NCBI GenBank assembly: GCA_018714625.1 | Contig: DVNE01000039.1 | Location: 1-36,614, forward strand | From: Candidatus Coproplasma excrementigallinarum | GTDB taxonomy: Bacteria > Bacillota > Clostridia > Christensenellales > Borkfalkiaceae | Length of the DNA: 36,614 nucleotides | Direction of reading: 5' to 3' | Shown: positions 26,061 to 34,571 of the stretch, piece after piece | Layout of the letters: each line of letters starts with the position of its first letter | Position numbering within the stretch: position 1 is the first letter of the stretch | Position numbers and translations under genes: made by a program | Notes under the pieces: generated by a model | Told to the model about the DNA's origin: nothing | Seen by the model: only the letters and a program-made list of their open reading frames with translations | The model's database searches: none

Positions 26061-26858
26061 ATGCATTCTGATTTTAAGGATAAAGTAGTGGTGGTTACGG
26101 GCGCTACGGCTGGCATAGGTCTTGCCGCGGCGCGGATGTTTAAAGATGGCGGAGCAAAGGTTGTCTGCGTGGCGCGCAGGCACAGCGAGGAATTTTTCAG
26201 CGTTCAGGCGGACGTCTCTGACTGCGAGCAGGTTCGTGCCGCCGTCGAACAAATTTTAAGCACATTCGGCAGGATAGACGTACTTGTCAACAATGCCGGC
26301 TGCGGCATCTCTGGCGCGGTGGAGGATACAACCGAAAAAGACGCCCGCGCGCTCTTCAATGTGGACTTTTTCGGTGCGCTGTTCATGATTCAGCAGTGTG
26401 TTCCGGCAATGCGTTCGGGCGGCGGCGGAACTATTATAAACGTAAGCTCTGTTGCGGCAGAACTTGCAATACCCTTCCAGGCCTTCTATTCGGCCGCCAA
26501 GGCTGCCATACTTTCGCTGTCCAAAGCGCTCCGAAACGAGGTTGCGCCGTTCAATATAAAGGTGACGGCCGTGCTTCCAGGTGACGTCAGGACGGATTTT
26601 ACTTCTGCGCGCAAAAAGAACGCAGCAGACAGCGCGGCATACGGCGACAGGGTTGCTCGCTCGGTTGCCGTGATGGAGGGGGACGAGCGGCACGGCATGC
26701 CGCCCGAGCTGATTGCCCGCACGATAGTAAAGCTCGCTGCGCGCAAAAATCCACCCGTAAGCGTGGCAGGCGGGGCAAAGTACAAGCTCTTTCTTCTGCT
26801 TAACAGACTGCTGCCGCAGCGGCTTGTGAGCTTTATAATAGGCAAAATGTACGGCTGA
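26061..26858 (+). CDS. Short-chain dehydrogenase/reductase (SDR)
   Basis: DKVVVVTGATAGIGLAAARMF (TGxxxGxG), DVLVNNAGCG (NNAG), NVSSVAAELAIPFQAFYSAAKAAILSLSKALRNE (S-Y-K). ATG 26025 is too close to the predicted -10; ATG 26061 preferred. Confidence 0.9.
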   Translation: MHSDFKDKVVVVTGATAGIGLAAARMFKDGGAKVVCVARRHSEEFFSVQADVSDCEQVRAAVEQILSTFGRIDVLVNNAGCGISGAVEDTTEKDARALFNVDFFGALFMIQQCVPAMRSGGGGTIINVSSVAAELAIPFQAFYSAAKAAILSLSKALRNEVAPFNIKVTAVLPGDVRTDFTSARKKNAADSAAYGDRVARSVAVMEGDERHGMPPELIARTIVKLAARKNPPVSVAGGAKYKLFLLLNRLLPQRLVSFIIGKMYG

Positions 26859-27038
26859 AAGGCTTTATGCAGACGCGCTGCACACCGTCCGAAAGGGGCA
26901 GGGTATAATATGCAATGTATGCGCCGCGCAATAAATATGATTGGATAATTTATACATTTATAAATTGTGATTATACAAACTATAAGAATTTTTTATGTTA
27001 AAATGGGGTGAAAAAAGCTGAACAATAAGGGTAATTTG

Positions 27039-27067
27039 TTGACAAAATAAACTAAAGCGGGTAAAAT
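27039..27067 (+). promoter_or_regulatory. Promoter of Opp-type operon
   Basis: TTGACA - 17 bp - TAAAAT, followed by a ~150-nt leader. Confidence 0.7.
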
Positions 27068-27091
27068 AAACGTAACTTAAAGGCGGAGGGC

Positions 27092-27133
27092 TAACGGGGT
27101 ACCCCGTTATTCGTGCAAGTATTGCACGAATAA
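27092..27133 (+). repeat. Tandem, partly overlapping inverted repeats in Opp leader
   Basis: taacggggtaccccgtta (27092-27109, perfect palindrome) and ttattcgtgcaa-gta-ttgcacgaataa (27107-27133, 12-bp perfect stem). Confidence 0.8.
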
Positions 27134-27226
27134 AACATTACTCTGTAACAACTTTACAATCCGTCTGTTAAATTTGTATAAAAAGCGTTAAGCACGCTTA
27201 AAATTTTATATGGAGGCAAATTACTC

Positions 27227-29683
27227 ATGAACAAAAGAATGAAGATCGCAACCCTGGCGGTTGCAGCCGTAATGGTTTCTTCCGTAGCATTGTTCGCAGC
27301 GGGCTGCGGTAAGAAGACAGAAGATACCGGCAGCTATACCTATCGTGAAGCCACAACATCCCTTCCCACAAACTGGAACCCTCATTCGTGGGAGTCCAAT
27401 ACAGACGGCGCTCTGATGGCGTACGTTACTTCGCCCCTCGTTGATATGTCTATCCTCAACTCTGAAGAAAAAACATATCAGTGGGTATACGAAATGGCTA
27501 CCTCGGTAAAGGATGTTACTGCGGCAAACCAGACCGACCTTACAAAGTATGGCGTTACTCTCCCTGCAGGCCAGACGGCTTCCAATACCACTTCCGGCTA
27601 TGTATTCGAAATTGAACTGCGCGAGGGTGCGGCTTGGGAGAACGGCGAGGCTATCACAGCTGACGACTATGTATATTCTATGCAGCAGCTTGTCGATCCC
27701 GAGATGCTCAACTACCGTGCAAACCTGTATATAGCCAATGAATCGGAACTTGCAGGTGCATATAACTATTACTATTCCCTTCAGACGGAGATTTTCACCG
27801 CAGTTGCCGATCTTGGTGACTACGAAAGCATGGAGGCCGCTGTTGAAGACGGCTTGGATGTAGTTATCGATATGTGGAATTTGTGGGGTCTTCAGGGTGC
27901 GCTTGACGCAGACGGTAACGAGTGCCCTCAGTATGTATCTATAAGCAATACCACCAAATATCGTGACCCTGCAGTTGCAGAGGGTGAAGAGGGTGACTGG
28001 ATTTCGGCGTCTGAAATTTATGCTCAGAATGCAGGAATGCTTACCGTGGGCAGCGAATACGACGGCGTGTATATAGGTGTTATCGTCGAGAACGATAATA
28101 CCGATACCACCTGGGATAACGTAGGTTTCTACAAGGTAGACGACTATACCGTCCGCTATGTAACCCAGTCCTATGTTGACCTGAATACATTTATGACCAG
28201 CCTTACCTCTAACTGGCTCGTATACGAGGATCTGTATGAAGAGCTTAAGGAGACAGTTGGCGACCTTGTTGTTACCACTTACGGCACCAGCAAGGAAACT
28301 ACTATGTCTTACGGCCCCTACAAGATTGACTCCATCGATACCGGCAGGCAGATGAAGTTCTCGCAGAACGCAAACTGGTACGGATGGGACAGGGATGAGG
28401 ATGGCAAAATAGTGACCGACGATTACGGCAACTATGTTTCCACCACTGAGTTCCTTGTTGACGGCGAACATGTTCGCCAGTATATGACGACTAACATCCA
28501 GATAGACGTTATGACCGAAGATACGCAGGAGCTTGCGTTCTTCAGGGGCGAACTTACCACCTGGAATCCTCCCGCAGACCAGCTTGGCGACTATGCAATG
28601 AGCGACTATCTGTATCAGGAGGACGAGACTTACACCCTGAGCCTCTTCTTCAATACAGACCTTGACGCGCTTAAGGCTATGGACAAGGCAGGCACAAACA
28701 CCAACGGCGTTGTCGTTTCCAACTATAACTTCCGCAAAGCTATGAGCCTTGCTATAGACAGGTCAGCATTCTGCGAAGCAAGCCCCGGCTACAAGCCCGC
28801 TTATTCGCTTATGAACGAGCAGTATTACTACGATATTTACAACGACCCCAACTCTGTTTACAGATACAGCGAGCCCGCAATGCAGGCTATATGCAACCTT
28901 TACGGCGTTGAATACGGCGAAGGAACTCCTTATGCAACGCTTGAAGACGCTTACAACTCAATAACAGGCTATAATGCAACCGAGGCACACGATTTGCTTG
29001 CTAAGGCGTGCGACGAGCTTGTGGCAGCCGGTCTTTATACAAAAGGACAGCCCATCAACATCTCCATCGCCTGGTCGCAGGGTACTCTCGGTTCTGACGA
29101 CTATGCTCAGATTGCCGTTCTCAATCAAAATATCAATGCGGCTGCAAAGGATACAGGCTTCGGCACCATAACGTTTACGGCTGTAGGAAATATGCAGTCT
29201 CCTAATCCCTATGATGCAGTTCCTCAGGGCGTCTACGCAATAGGCTGCGGCGCATGGGGCGGCGCATTTCTCTATCCTTTCCGTAACTTCCAGGTATACA
29301 TGGACCCCGACCAGTACTCCATCAATGAGGCTGCTTGCTGGGATCCTACCACCGAAATGCTTACTCTCACCATCGGCGGAGAGGAAGTAACGATGACATG
29401 GCAGGCATGGTCGAACAGTATTTCTGGTTCGGGCGTATACGCACAGGCGAGCAACGAAGTTAAGCTTGAAATCACCGCTCAGCTCGAAGAGGCATACCTC
29501 AATCTTTACTACCGCATACCTATCTGCAATACGGTACTTTCCTATCTTCTCAGCCAGCAGTGCAGCTACTATACAGAGAATTACCACGTTCTCTACGGCT
29601 TCGGCGGACTTCGTCTTATGACCTATAACTACACCGATACCGAGTGGTTTGCTGCCATCGACGCAGGTGAAATTGAATACTGA
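27227..29683 (+). CDS. ABC transporter substrate-binding lipoprotein, peptide/Opp type (SBP_bac_5), enlarged
   Basis: Lipoprotein signal MNKRMKIATLAVAAVMVSSVALFAAGCGKK; TTSLPTNWNPHSWESNTDG; VFEIELREGAAWENGEAITADDYVYSMQQL; SYGPYKIDSI; YNFRKAMSLAIDRSAF. 818 aa; followed by OppBCDF homologues. Confidence 0.92.
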   Translation: MNKRMKIATLAVAAVMVSSVALFAAGCGKKTEDTGSYTYREATTSLPTNWNPHSWESNTDGALMAYVTSPLVDMSILNSEEKTYQWVYEMATSVKDVTAANQTDLTKYGVTLPAGQTASNTTSGYVFEIELREGAAWENGEAITADDYVYSMQQLVDPEMLNYRANLYIANESELAGAYNYYYSLQTEIFTAVADLGDYESMEAAVEDGLDVVIDMWNLWGLQGALDADGNECPQYVSISNTTKYRDPAVAEGEEGDWISASEIYAQNAGMLTVGSEYDGVYIGVIVENDNTDTTWDNVGFYKVDDYTVRYVTQSYVDLNTFMTSLTSNWLVYEDLYEELKETVGDLVVTTYGTSKETTMSYGPYKIDSIDTGRQMKFSQNANWYGWDRDEDGKIVTDDYGNYVSTTEFLVDGEHVRQYMTTNIQIDVMTEDTQELAFFRGELTTWNPPADQLGDYAMSDYLYQEDETYTLSLFFNTDLDALKAMDKAGTNTNGVVVSNYNFRKAMSLAIDRSAFCEASPGYKPAYSLMNEQYYYDIYNDPNSVYRYSEPAMQAICNLYGVEYGEGTPYATLEDAYNSITGYNATEAHDLLAKACDELVAAGLYTKGQPINISIAWSQGTLGSDDYAQIAVLNQNINAAAKDTGFGTITFTAVGNMQSPNPYDAVPQGVYAIGCGAWGGAFLYPFRNFQVYMDPDQYSINEAACWDPTTEMLTLTIGGEEVTMTWQAWSNSISGSGVYAQASNEVKLEITAQLEEAYLNLYYRIPICNTVLSYLLSQQCSYYTENYHVLYGFGGLRLMTYNYTDTEWFAAIDAGEIEY

Positions 29684-29717
29684 GTTTTATTTAAAACTTT
29701 AAAATTCAAATGAATAT

Positions 29718-29767
29718 AGCCAAGGCAATGGGGGTTGTTTTTTACACTCCCATTCCTTGCTATTTTT
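29718..29767 (+). terminator. Terminator-like hairpin between SBP and permease genes
   Basis: agc(c)aagg(c)aatgggggt ... actcccattccttgct, two single-nt bulges, followed by attttttac. Confidence 0.65.
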
Positions 29768-29824
29768 TACTTTAAAAAAATGCCGTATTTGCGGCGTATT
29801 TTAAGCTGAACGGAGGAAAAAACC

Positions 29825-30784
29825 GTGACAAAATACATTATAAAGCGAATCCTTCTTATGCTGTTCACCTTTTTTGTAATAGTAACGATTTGCTTTATGC
29901 TTGTTAGAATGCTGCCGAGGACTTTGCCTACGGATAAAAACCTCGCGGCCATAATGGAGGCACGCTGGGAGGCGCTCGGCTATAACGAGCCGCTTCTCGT
30001 GCAGTACGGCATATATCTCAAGCTGATTTTCACACAGTGGGATTTCGGCACGTCGTGGTATGTCGATCAGCTCGAACCTGCGTGGAATGTCATTGCGGAC
30101 AGAATACTGCCCACGGTGCTTGTAAACCTCTATTCCTTTATAATATCAATACCCATAGGTCTCATTCTCGGCATACTTGCCGCAATTAAAAAGAACAAGT
30201 GGCAGGACCATACCATAAGCACGCTCGTTATGCTCTTCGTATCCATACCGGTGTACGTGTACGCATTCCTCGTGCAGTATTTGTTCTGCTTCCTGCTTGA
30301 CTGGTTCCCCCCTACGGTGAGTTCGCTTACCGACGCGGGCGGAAGCTGGTTCTCTCCTACTATGTTCTGGAGTATGATGCCTGCCGTTATCGCCCTCTCG
30401 TTCGGGCAGATAGCCGGCCTTACCAGGTTCACCAGGGCAGAGCTCACTGAAACGCTCACGTCCGACTATATGCTGCTCGCCCGCACCAAGGGCCTTAAAA
30501 AGAGCCAGGCAATAGTGCGCCACGCGCTCAAGAACGCAATGGTGCCCATACTGCCCATGATAATATCCACTTTTATCTCCATTCTGGGCGGCTCTATGAT
30601 AATCGAGCAGATATTCTCCGTCCCCGGCGTCGGACAGCTCTACATTCAGTCAATCAATCTTCGCGACTACGACGTATTCATGATGGATACCATATTCTAT
30701 ACGCTTGTCGGCCTGCTCGCAGGCATTGTGGTTGATATAAGCTACGGCTTTATCGACCCCAGAATACGAATGGGGGAGAAGTAA
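29825..30784 (+). CDS. oppB: ABC transporter permease, OppB/DppB family
   Basis: GTG start after cggaggaaaaaacc; MTKYIIKRILLMLFTFFVIVTICFMLVRMLP; ALSFGQIAGLTRFTRAELTETLTSDYMLLARTKGLKKSQAIVRHALKNAMVPILP (EAA loop). Confidence 0.95.
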   Translation: MTKYIIKRILLMLFTFFVIVTICFMLVRMLPRTLPTDKNLAAIMEARWEALGYNEPLLVQYGIYLKLIFTQWDFGTSWYVDQLEPAWNVIADRILPTVLVNLYSFIISIPIGLILGILAAIKKNKWQDHTISTLVMLFVSIPVYVYAFLVQYLFCFLLDWFPPTVSSLTDAGGSWFSPTMFWSMMPAVIALSFGQIAGLTRFTRAELTETLTSDYMLLARTKGLKKSQAIVRHALKNAMVPILPMIISTFISILGGSMIIEQIFSVPGVGQLYIQSINLRDYDVFMMDTIFYTLVGLLAGIVVDISYGFIDPRIRMGEK

Positions 30785-30785
30785 T

Positions 30786-32354
30786 ATGGAAGAACTTAAA
30801 AATATCCCCAAGGAAAAATTTGAATTTGCCGACCGCAGCGATATGTCGCACGATAAGAAGTTCGACACAAAGCCGATAGGCTACTTTAAGGATGCCTTTT
30901 TGCGTTTCTGCAAAAACAAGGCCTCAGTCGTGGCGGCAATAATTATCTTTGCCATAATTTTATACGCGATAATTACTCCCCTGTGCGGAATACCTGAATT
31001 TATAGATACTACCTATGCCAAGATGGGTCCTCGCAACCTTGTGCTCAGGGAAATAGGCATTGCCACGGGTGGCTCTTCCGATAACTATAACGAAAGGTAT
31101 ATGATATACCACTATGCGCTCGGAGTTGCCGCAGAGGATGCCGAAGGCACTGGCGCAACCTGGCAGGAGGGTGTTGAGAGCTACTACCAGCCCGTACTCA
31201 GCATGAAGGAAAAGCAGGGCAGGGGCAACAATGTTACTTACGATGCCTCCGTGGACACCTATCTGGACGTCGGTTTCAGATACCGCAGCATTTCTCAGAG
31301 CGAATATAACTCTATCCGCGAGTGGGAGGAGCAGAGCGGCATTAAAGTCCTTTACCCGCTCATTGACGAAAAGAGCGGCTACTATGTTGCGCCTGCCGAC
31401 CAGAATATTACGGCCAACTACTGGTACAAGATGTCCTCAAAGTGGCAGCCCGTCAACGTTGTAAACGGCAAGGCCGAGGAAATTTCCCTTGACGACCTGC
31501 TTTCGGGTGATGCCCAGCTCGAAGACAACTATCTTCGCGACGAAAGCGGCAACCCTGTATATTATCAGTACACGGGCGGCGGCACGTCTGAAACGGCGCA
31601 GTACCGCGTGCGAGTGCTCTATTATAACTACTATGTATATCAGCACGGGTTCGAGCCGCAATATCTGTTCGGCACGGATTCGCAGGGGTACGACCTCTCG
31701 CTCAGAATGGCTCGCGGTGTTCAGCTCAGCTTGCTCATCGCCGTCTGCGTTTCGGTTATCAACCTCGTGCTCGGCGCAATATACGGCGCAATAGAGGGCT
31801 ACTACGGTGGCGCAGTCGACCTTGTGATGGAACGTATAGCTGATATACTTTCGGGCGTACCCTTCATAGTCGTGGCAACGCTCTTCCAGATACATCTGGC
31901 GGCGCAGGTGGGCGCAATACCAAGTCTGCTGTTCGCCTTTGTGCTTACGGGCTGGATAAGTACGGCCGCGCGCACCCGAACGCAGTTCTACCGCTTTAAA
32001 AATTCAGAGTACGTACTCGCTGCGCGCACGCTTGGCGCACGCGACAGACGTATTATCTGGAAGCATATATTCCCCAATTCGCTCGGCACTATAATCACTT
32101 CTTCGATACTCATCATTCCCAGCGTAATATTCTCTGAGAGTATGTTAAGCTTTTTGGGCATAGTAAACTTCGGCAGTTCCACTATGACCTCACTCGGTAC
32201 TTTACTTTCGGACGCGGCAAGCATCTGGACGCGCTACCCTCACCTTATGGTCTTCCCTGCGATAATAATATCGCTGCTGATGATTTGCTTTAACCTGTTC
32301 GGCAACGGTCTGAGGGACGCCTTCAACCCGTCGCTGCGCGGCGTGGAGGAGTAA
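30786..32354 (+). CDS. oppC: ABC transporter permease, OppC/DppC family with large extracytoplasmic insertion
   Basis: TM1 KNKASVVAAIIIFAIILYAIITPL; C-terminal FGTDSQGYDLSLRMARGVQLSLLIA...YVLAARTLGARDRRIIWKHIFPNSLGTIIT (EAA loop). About 220 residues (~31010-31660) separate TM1 from the conserved FGTDxxGxD segment. Confidence 0.93.
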   Translation: MEELKNIPKEKFEFADRSDMSHDKKFDTKPIGYFKDAFLRFCKNKASVVAAIIIFAIILYAIITPLCGIPEFIDTTYAKMGPRNLVLREIGIATGGSSDNYNERYMIYHYALGVAAEDAEGTGATWQEGVESYYQPVLSMKEKQGRGNNVTYDASVDTYLDVGFRYRSISQSEYNSIREWEEQSGIKVLYPLIDEKSGYYVAPADQNITANYWYKMSSKWQPVNVVNGKAEEISLDDLLSGDAQLEDNYLRDESGNPVYYQYTGGGTSETAQYRVRVLYYNYYVYQHGFEPQYLFGTDSQGYDLSLRMARGVQLSLLIAVCVSVINLVLGAIYGAIEGYYGGAVDLVMERIADILSGVPFIVVATLFQIHLAAQVGAIPSLLFAFVLTGWISTAARTRTQFYRFKNSEYVLAARTLGARDRRIIWKHIFPNSLGTIITSSILIIPSVIFSESMLSFLGIVNFGSSTMTSLGTLLSDAASIWTRYPHLMVFPAIIISLLMICFNLFGNGLRDAFNPSLRGVEE

Positions 32355-32357
32355 GCC

Positions 32358-34571
32358 ATGGCAGATAATATCTTACAGGTAAAAAATCTCAAAATTTCCT
32401 TCCGCACGGTAAGCGGTACGGTAAAGGCCGTAAGGGACATATCCTTCAACTTAAAGCGCGGCGAAACGCTCTCCATAGTGGGCGAGTCGGGCTCGGGCAA
32501 GTCGGTTACCTCCAAGGCCATCCTCGGCATACTTGCGGGCAACTCAATCATAGAGGGCGGCGAAATTCTGTACGACGGCAAGGACCTTCTGCGCATAAGC
32601 GAAGATGATATGCACAAAATCCGCGGCGACAAAATTTCCATGATATTCCAGGACCCGCTCTCCAGCCTCGACCCTATTGTCAAGATAGGCAAGCAGATAA
32701 CCGAGGCAATGCTCCTTAAAAACAAGGCCAACCGCAGGGCGGGCAGAAGGGAATTCAACGCCATGCTCGCCGAGCTTAAAAAGCATATGGAGGCGGCCGC
32801 CGGCGATGAGAAGAAGCAGGAAATCGAACAGCTTGTAAAAACTTTCGACAGCTTCAATATAGAGGCGCTAAAGCTCGAGGGCGCGTACAACGCCGCCCGT
32901 TCGGACGCGGAGGAGCTGATTGCAAATATAGACGACTTCCTGTTCCGCGTAAGCCACAAGCAGAAGTTTGATTTGCGCGGCAAGCTGCTCTCATTCAGCA
33001 AAAAGCTTGCCAGCGTCCACAACGAGTTCCTGACTTACGGCTATGAAGAGCGCCTTCTGGGCGAAGCGACAAAGCTCAAGGAGCTTGTTCACTCCCTCGG
33101 CGACAGCCTGGAGTTTGCGCGCGCCGCTTTAAGAAACATATTCGGCCGCGAAAAGACGGTAGATGTGCCTGAAGATGTGGTCAAAGAGCTTGAAGAGCTC
33201 AGAAAACTGCTCGAGGAGATAGTTTCCAAGGAGCGCCCCAACTTCTTCAGAATAGGGTATTGCAAGCTTGCAGGCCAGGATATATCCCTCAACGGCAGAA
33301 CGATCGAACAGCTCAACAGCGACGCGCTCGAGTACCTCGATAACAACTTTATGAAGGAGTTTCTGCTGCTCGCAGGCAGGGGCGTTGCTCATTCGTTCAA
33401 CCTTGCGCTCGAGGGCAAGAAGGCGGTAGTTGCAAATGCGCAGCGCATGCGTGACTTCTTCTCTGCCGATTTCGATAAGAAGGGCGCAGCCGTCAACACA
33501 AAAGAGCTCATCGAGCTTGTGGAGAAGTCGATAGACAGGCTCGAGCCTATAAAGGACAGCCTTGCCTATACCTTCCGCTCAAGCTTCAGAAATGCGGTAT
33601 CACGCTATTTTTACTATAAAAAGAACAACCCCAAGGAGGAGGCGCGCTTTGCTCGGCAGACCCGCCGCAGAGATGCGCTCATAGCAAGGGGCAGAAAGGT
33701 GGACTGGAAGGTAGTTCCCAAGGTGGTTATGGACCTCGGGGACGAGCGCGCCAACATTCTTTCGGTTATAGACAGACTTGTAAACAAGTACAAAGAGGAC
33801 ATTGCGGCGGCAGACGGCGTAAACTTTGACGATAAGTGCTATAAACTTGTAGACTTCTTCAAGGACAAGGCCTCGCAGGTGGTGTACCGCGTAACCAAGC
33901 GCATGGCGCGCGAAAAGGCCATAAAGCTTATGGAGGAGGTCGGCATACCCGAGCCGAGAATACGCTACAATCAGTACCCCTTTGAATTTTCGGGCGGTAT
34001 GCGCCAGCGTATAGTAATAGCCATCGCGCTTGCGGCCAATCCCGATATACTCATATGCGACGAGCCTACCACTGCGCTCGACGTTACCATTCAGGCGCAG
34101 ATTCTCGAGCTTATAAACAAACTCAAGGCTGAGCGCAACCTTTCGGTAATATTCATAACGCACGATCTGGGCGTTGTTGCCAACATGGCGGATAAAATAG
34201 CCGTCATGTACGCCGGCAAGATAGTGGAGTACGGCACTGCGGACGACGTGTTCTACAATCCCCGTCATCCCTACACGTGGGCGCTGCTCTCGTCCATGCC
34301 CGACCTCGACACCAACGAAAAGCTGGACGCCATTCCCGGAACGCCGCCCAATATGATATATCCGCCCAAGGGCGACGCGTTTGCCGAAAGAAACAAGTAT
34401 GCTCTTAAAATAGACTTCGAGCAGCAGCCTCCTATGTTCAAAATAAGCGATACACACTATGCGGCAACGTGGTTGCTTCACCCGGACGCGCCTGAAGTAC
34501 CCATACCCAAGGCCATTACAGACCGCATTGCCCGCATGAAAAAACTGACAGGTGGCGAAGATGGAAAATAA
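32358..34571 (+). CDS. oppD: ABC transporter ATP-binding protein, OppD family with ~390-aa helical insertion
   Basis: Walker [10 protein letters not shown]-loop [12 protein letters not shown], signature FSGGMRQR, Walker [15 protein letters not shown]-loop ITHDLGVV, C-terminal [14 protein letters not shown]. Insertion ~32720-33890 between Q-loop and signature. Confidence 0.94.
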   Translation: MADNILQVKNLKISFRTVSGTVKAVRDISFNLKRGETLSIVGESGSGKSVTSKAILGILAGNSIIEGGEILYDGKDLLRISEDDMHKIRGDKISMIFQDPLSSLDPIVKIGKQITEAMLLKNKANRRAGRREFNAMLAELKKHMEAAAGDEKKQEIEQLVKTFDSFNIEALKLEGAYNAARSDAEELIANIDDFLFRVSHKQKFDLRGKLLSFSKKLASVHNEFLTYGYEERLLGEATKLKELVHSLGDSLEFARAALRNIFGREKTVDVPEDVVKELEELRKLLEEIVSKERPNFFRIGYCKLAGQDISLNGRTIEQLNSDALEYLDNNFMKEFLLLAGRGVAHSFNLALEGKKAVVANAQRMRDFFSADFDKKGAAVNTKELIELVEKSIDRLEPIKDSLAYTFRSSFRNAVSRYFYYKKNNPKEEARFARQTRRRDALIARGRKVDWKVVPKVVMDLGDERANILSVIDRLVNKYKEDIAAADGVNFDDKCYKLVDFFKDKASQVVYRVTKRMAREKAIKLMEEVGIPEPRIRYNQYPFEFSGGMRQRIVIAIALAANPDILICDEPTTALDVTIQAQILELINKLKAERNLSVIFITHDLGVVANMADKIAVMYAGKIVEYGTADDVFYNPRHPYTWALLSSMPDLDTNEKLDAIPGTPPNMIYPPKGDAFAERNKYALKIDFEQQPPMFKISDTHYAATWLLHPDAPEVPIPKAITDRIARMKKLTGGEDGK

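Noticed and set aside
27221-28471. 416-aa minus-strand ORF opposite the SBP gene
   Set aside because: Antisense shadow of a clear SBP_bac_5 gene with lipoprotein signal; no motif.
32358-34571. OppD as an accidental fusion or frame artefact
   Set aside because: Walker A and Q-loop precede, and signature, Walker B and H-loop follow, in one frame; the insertion has normal coding composition.
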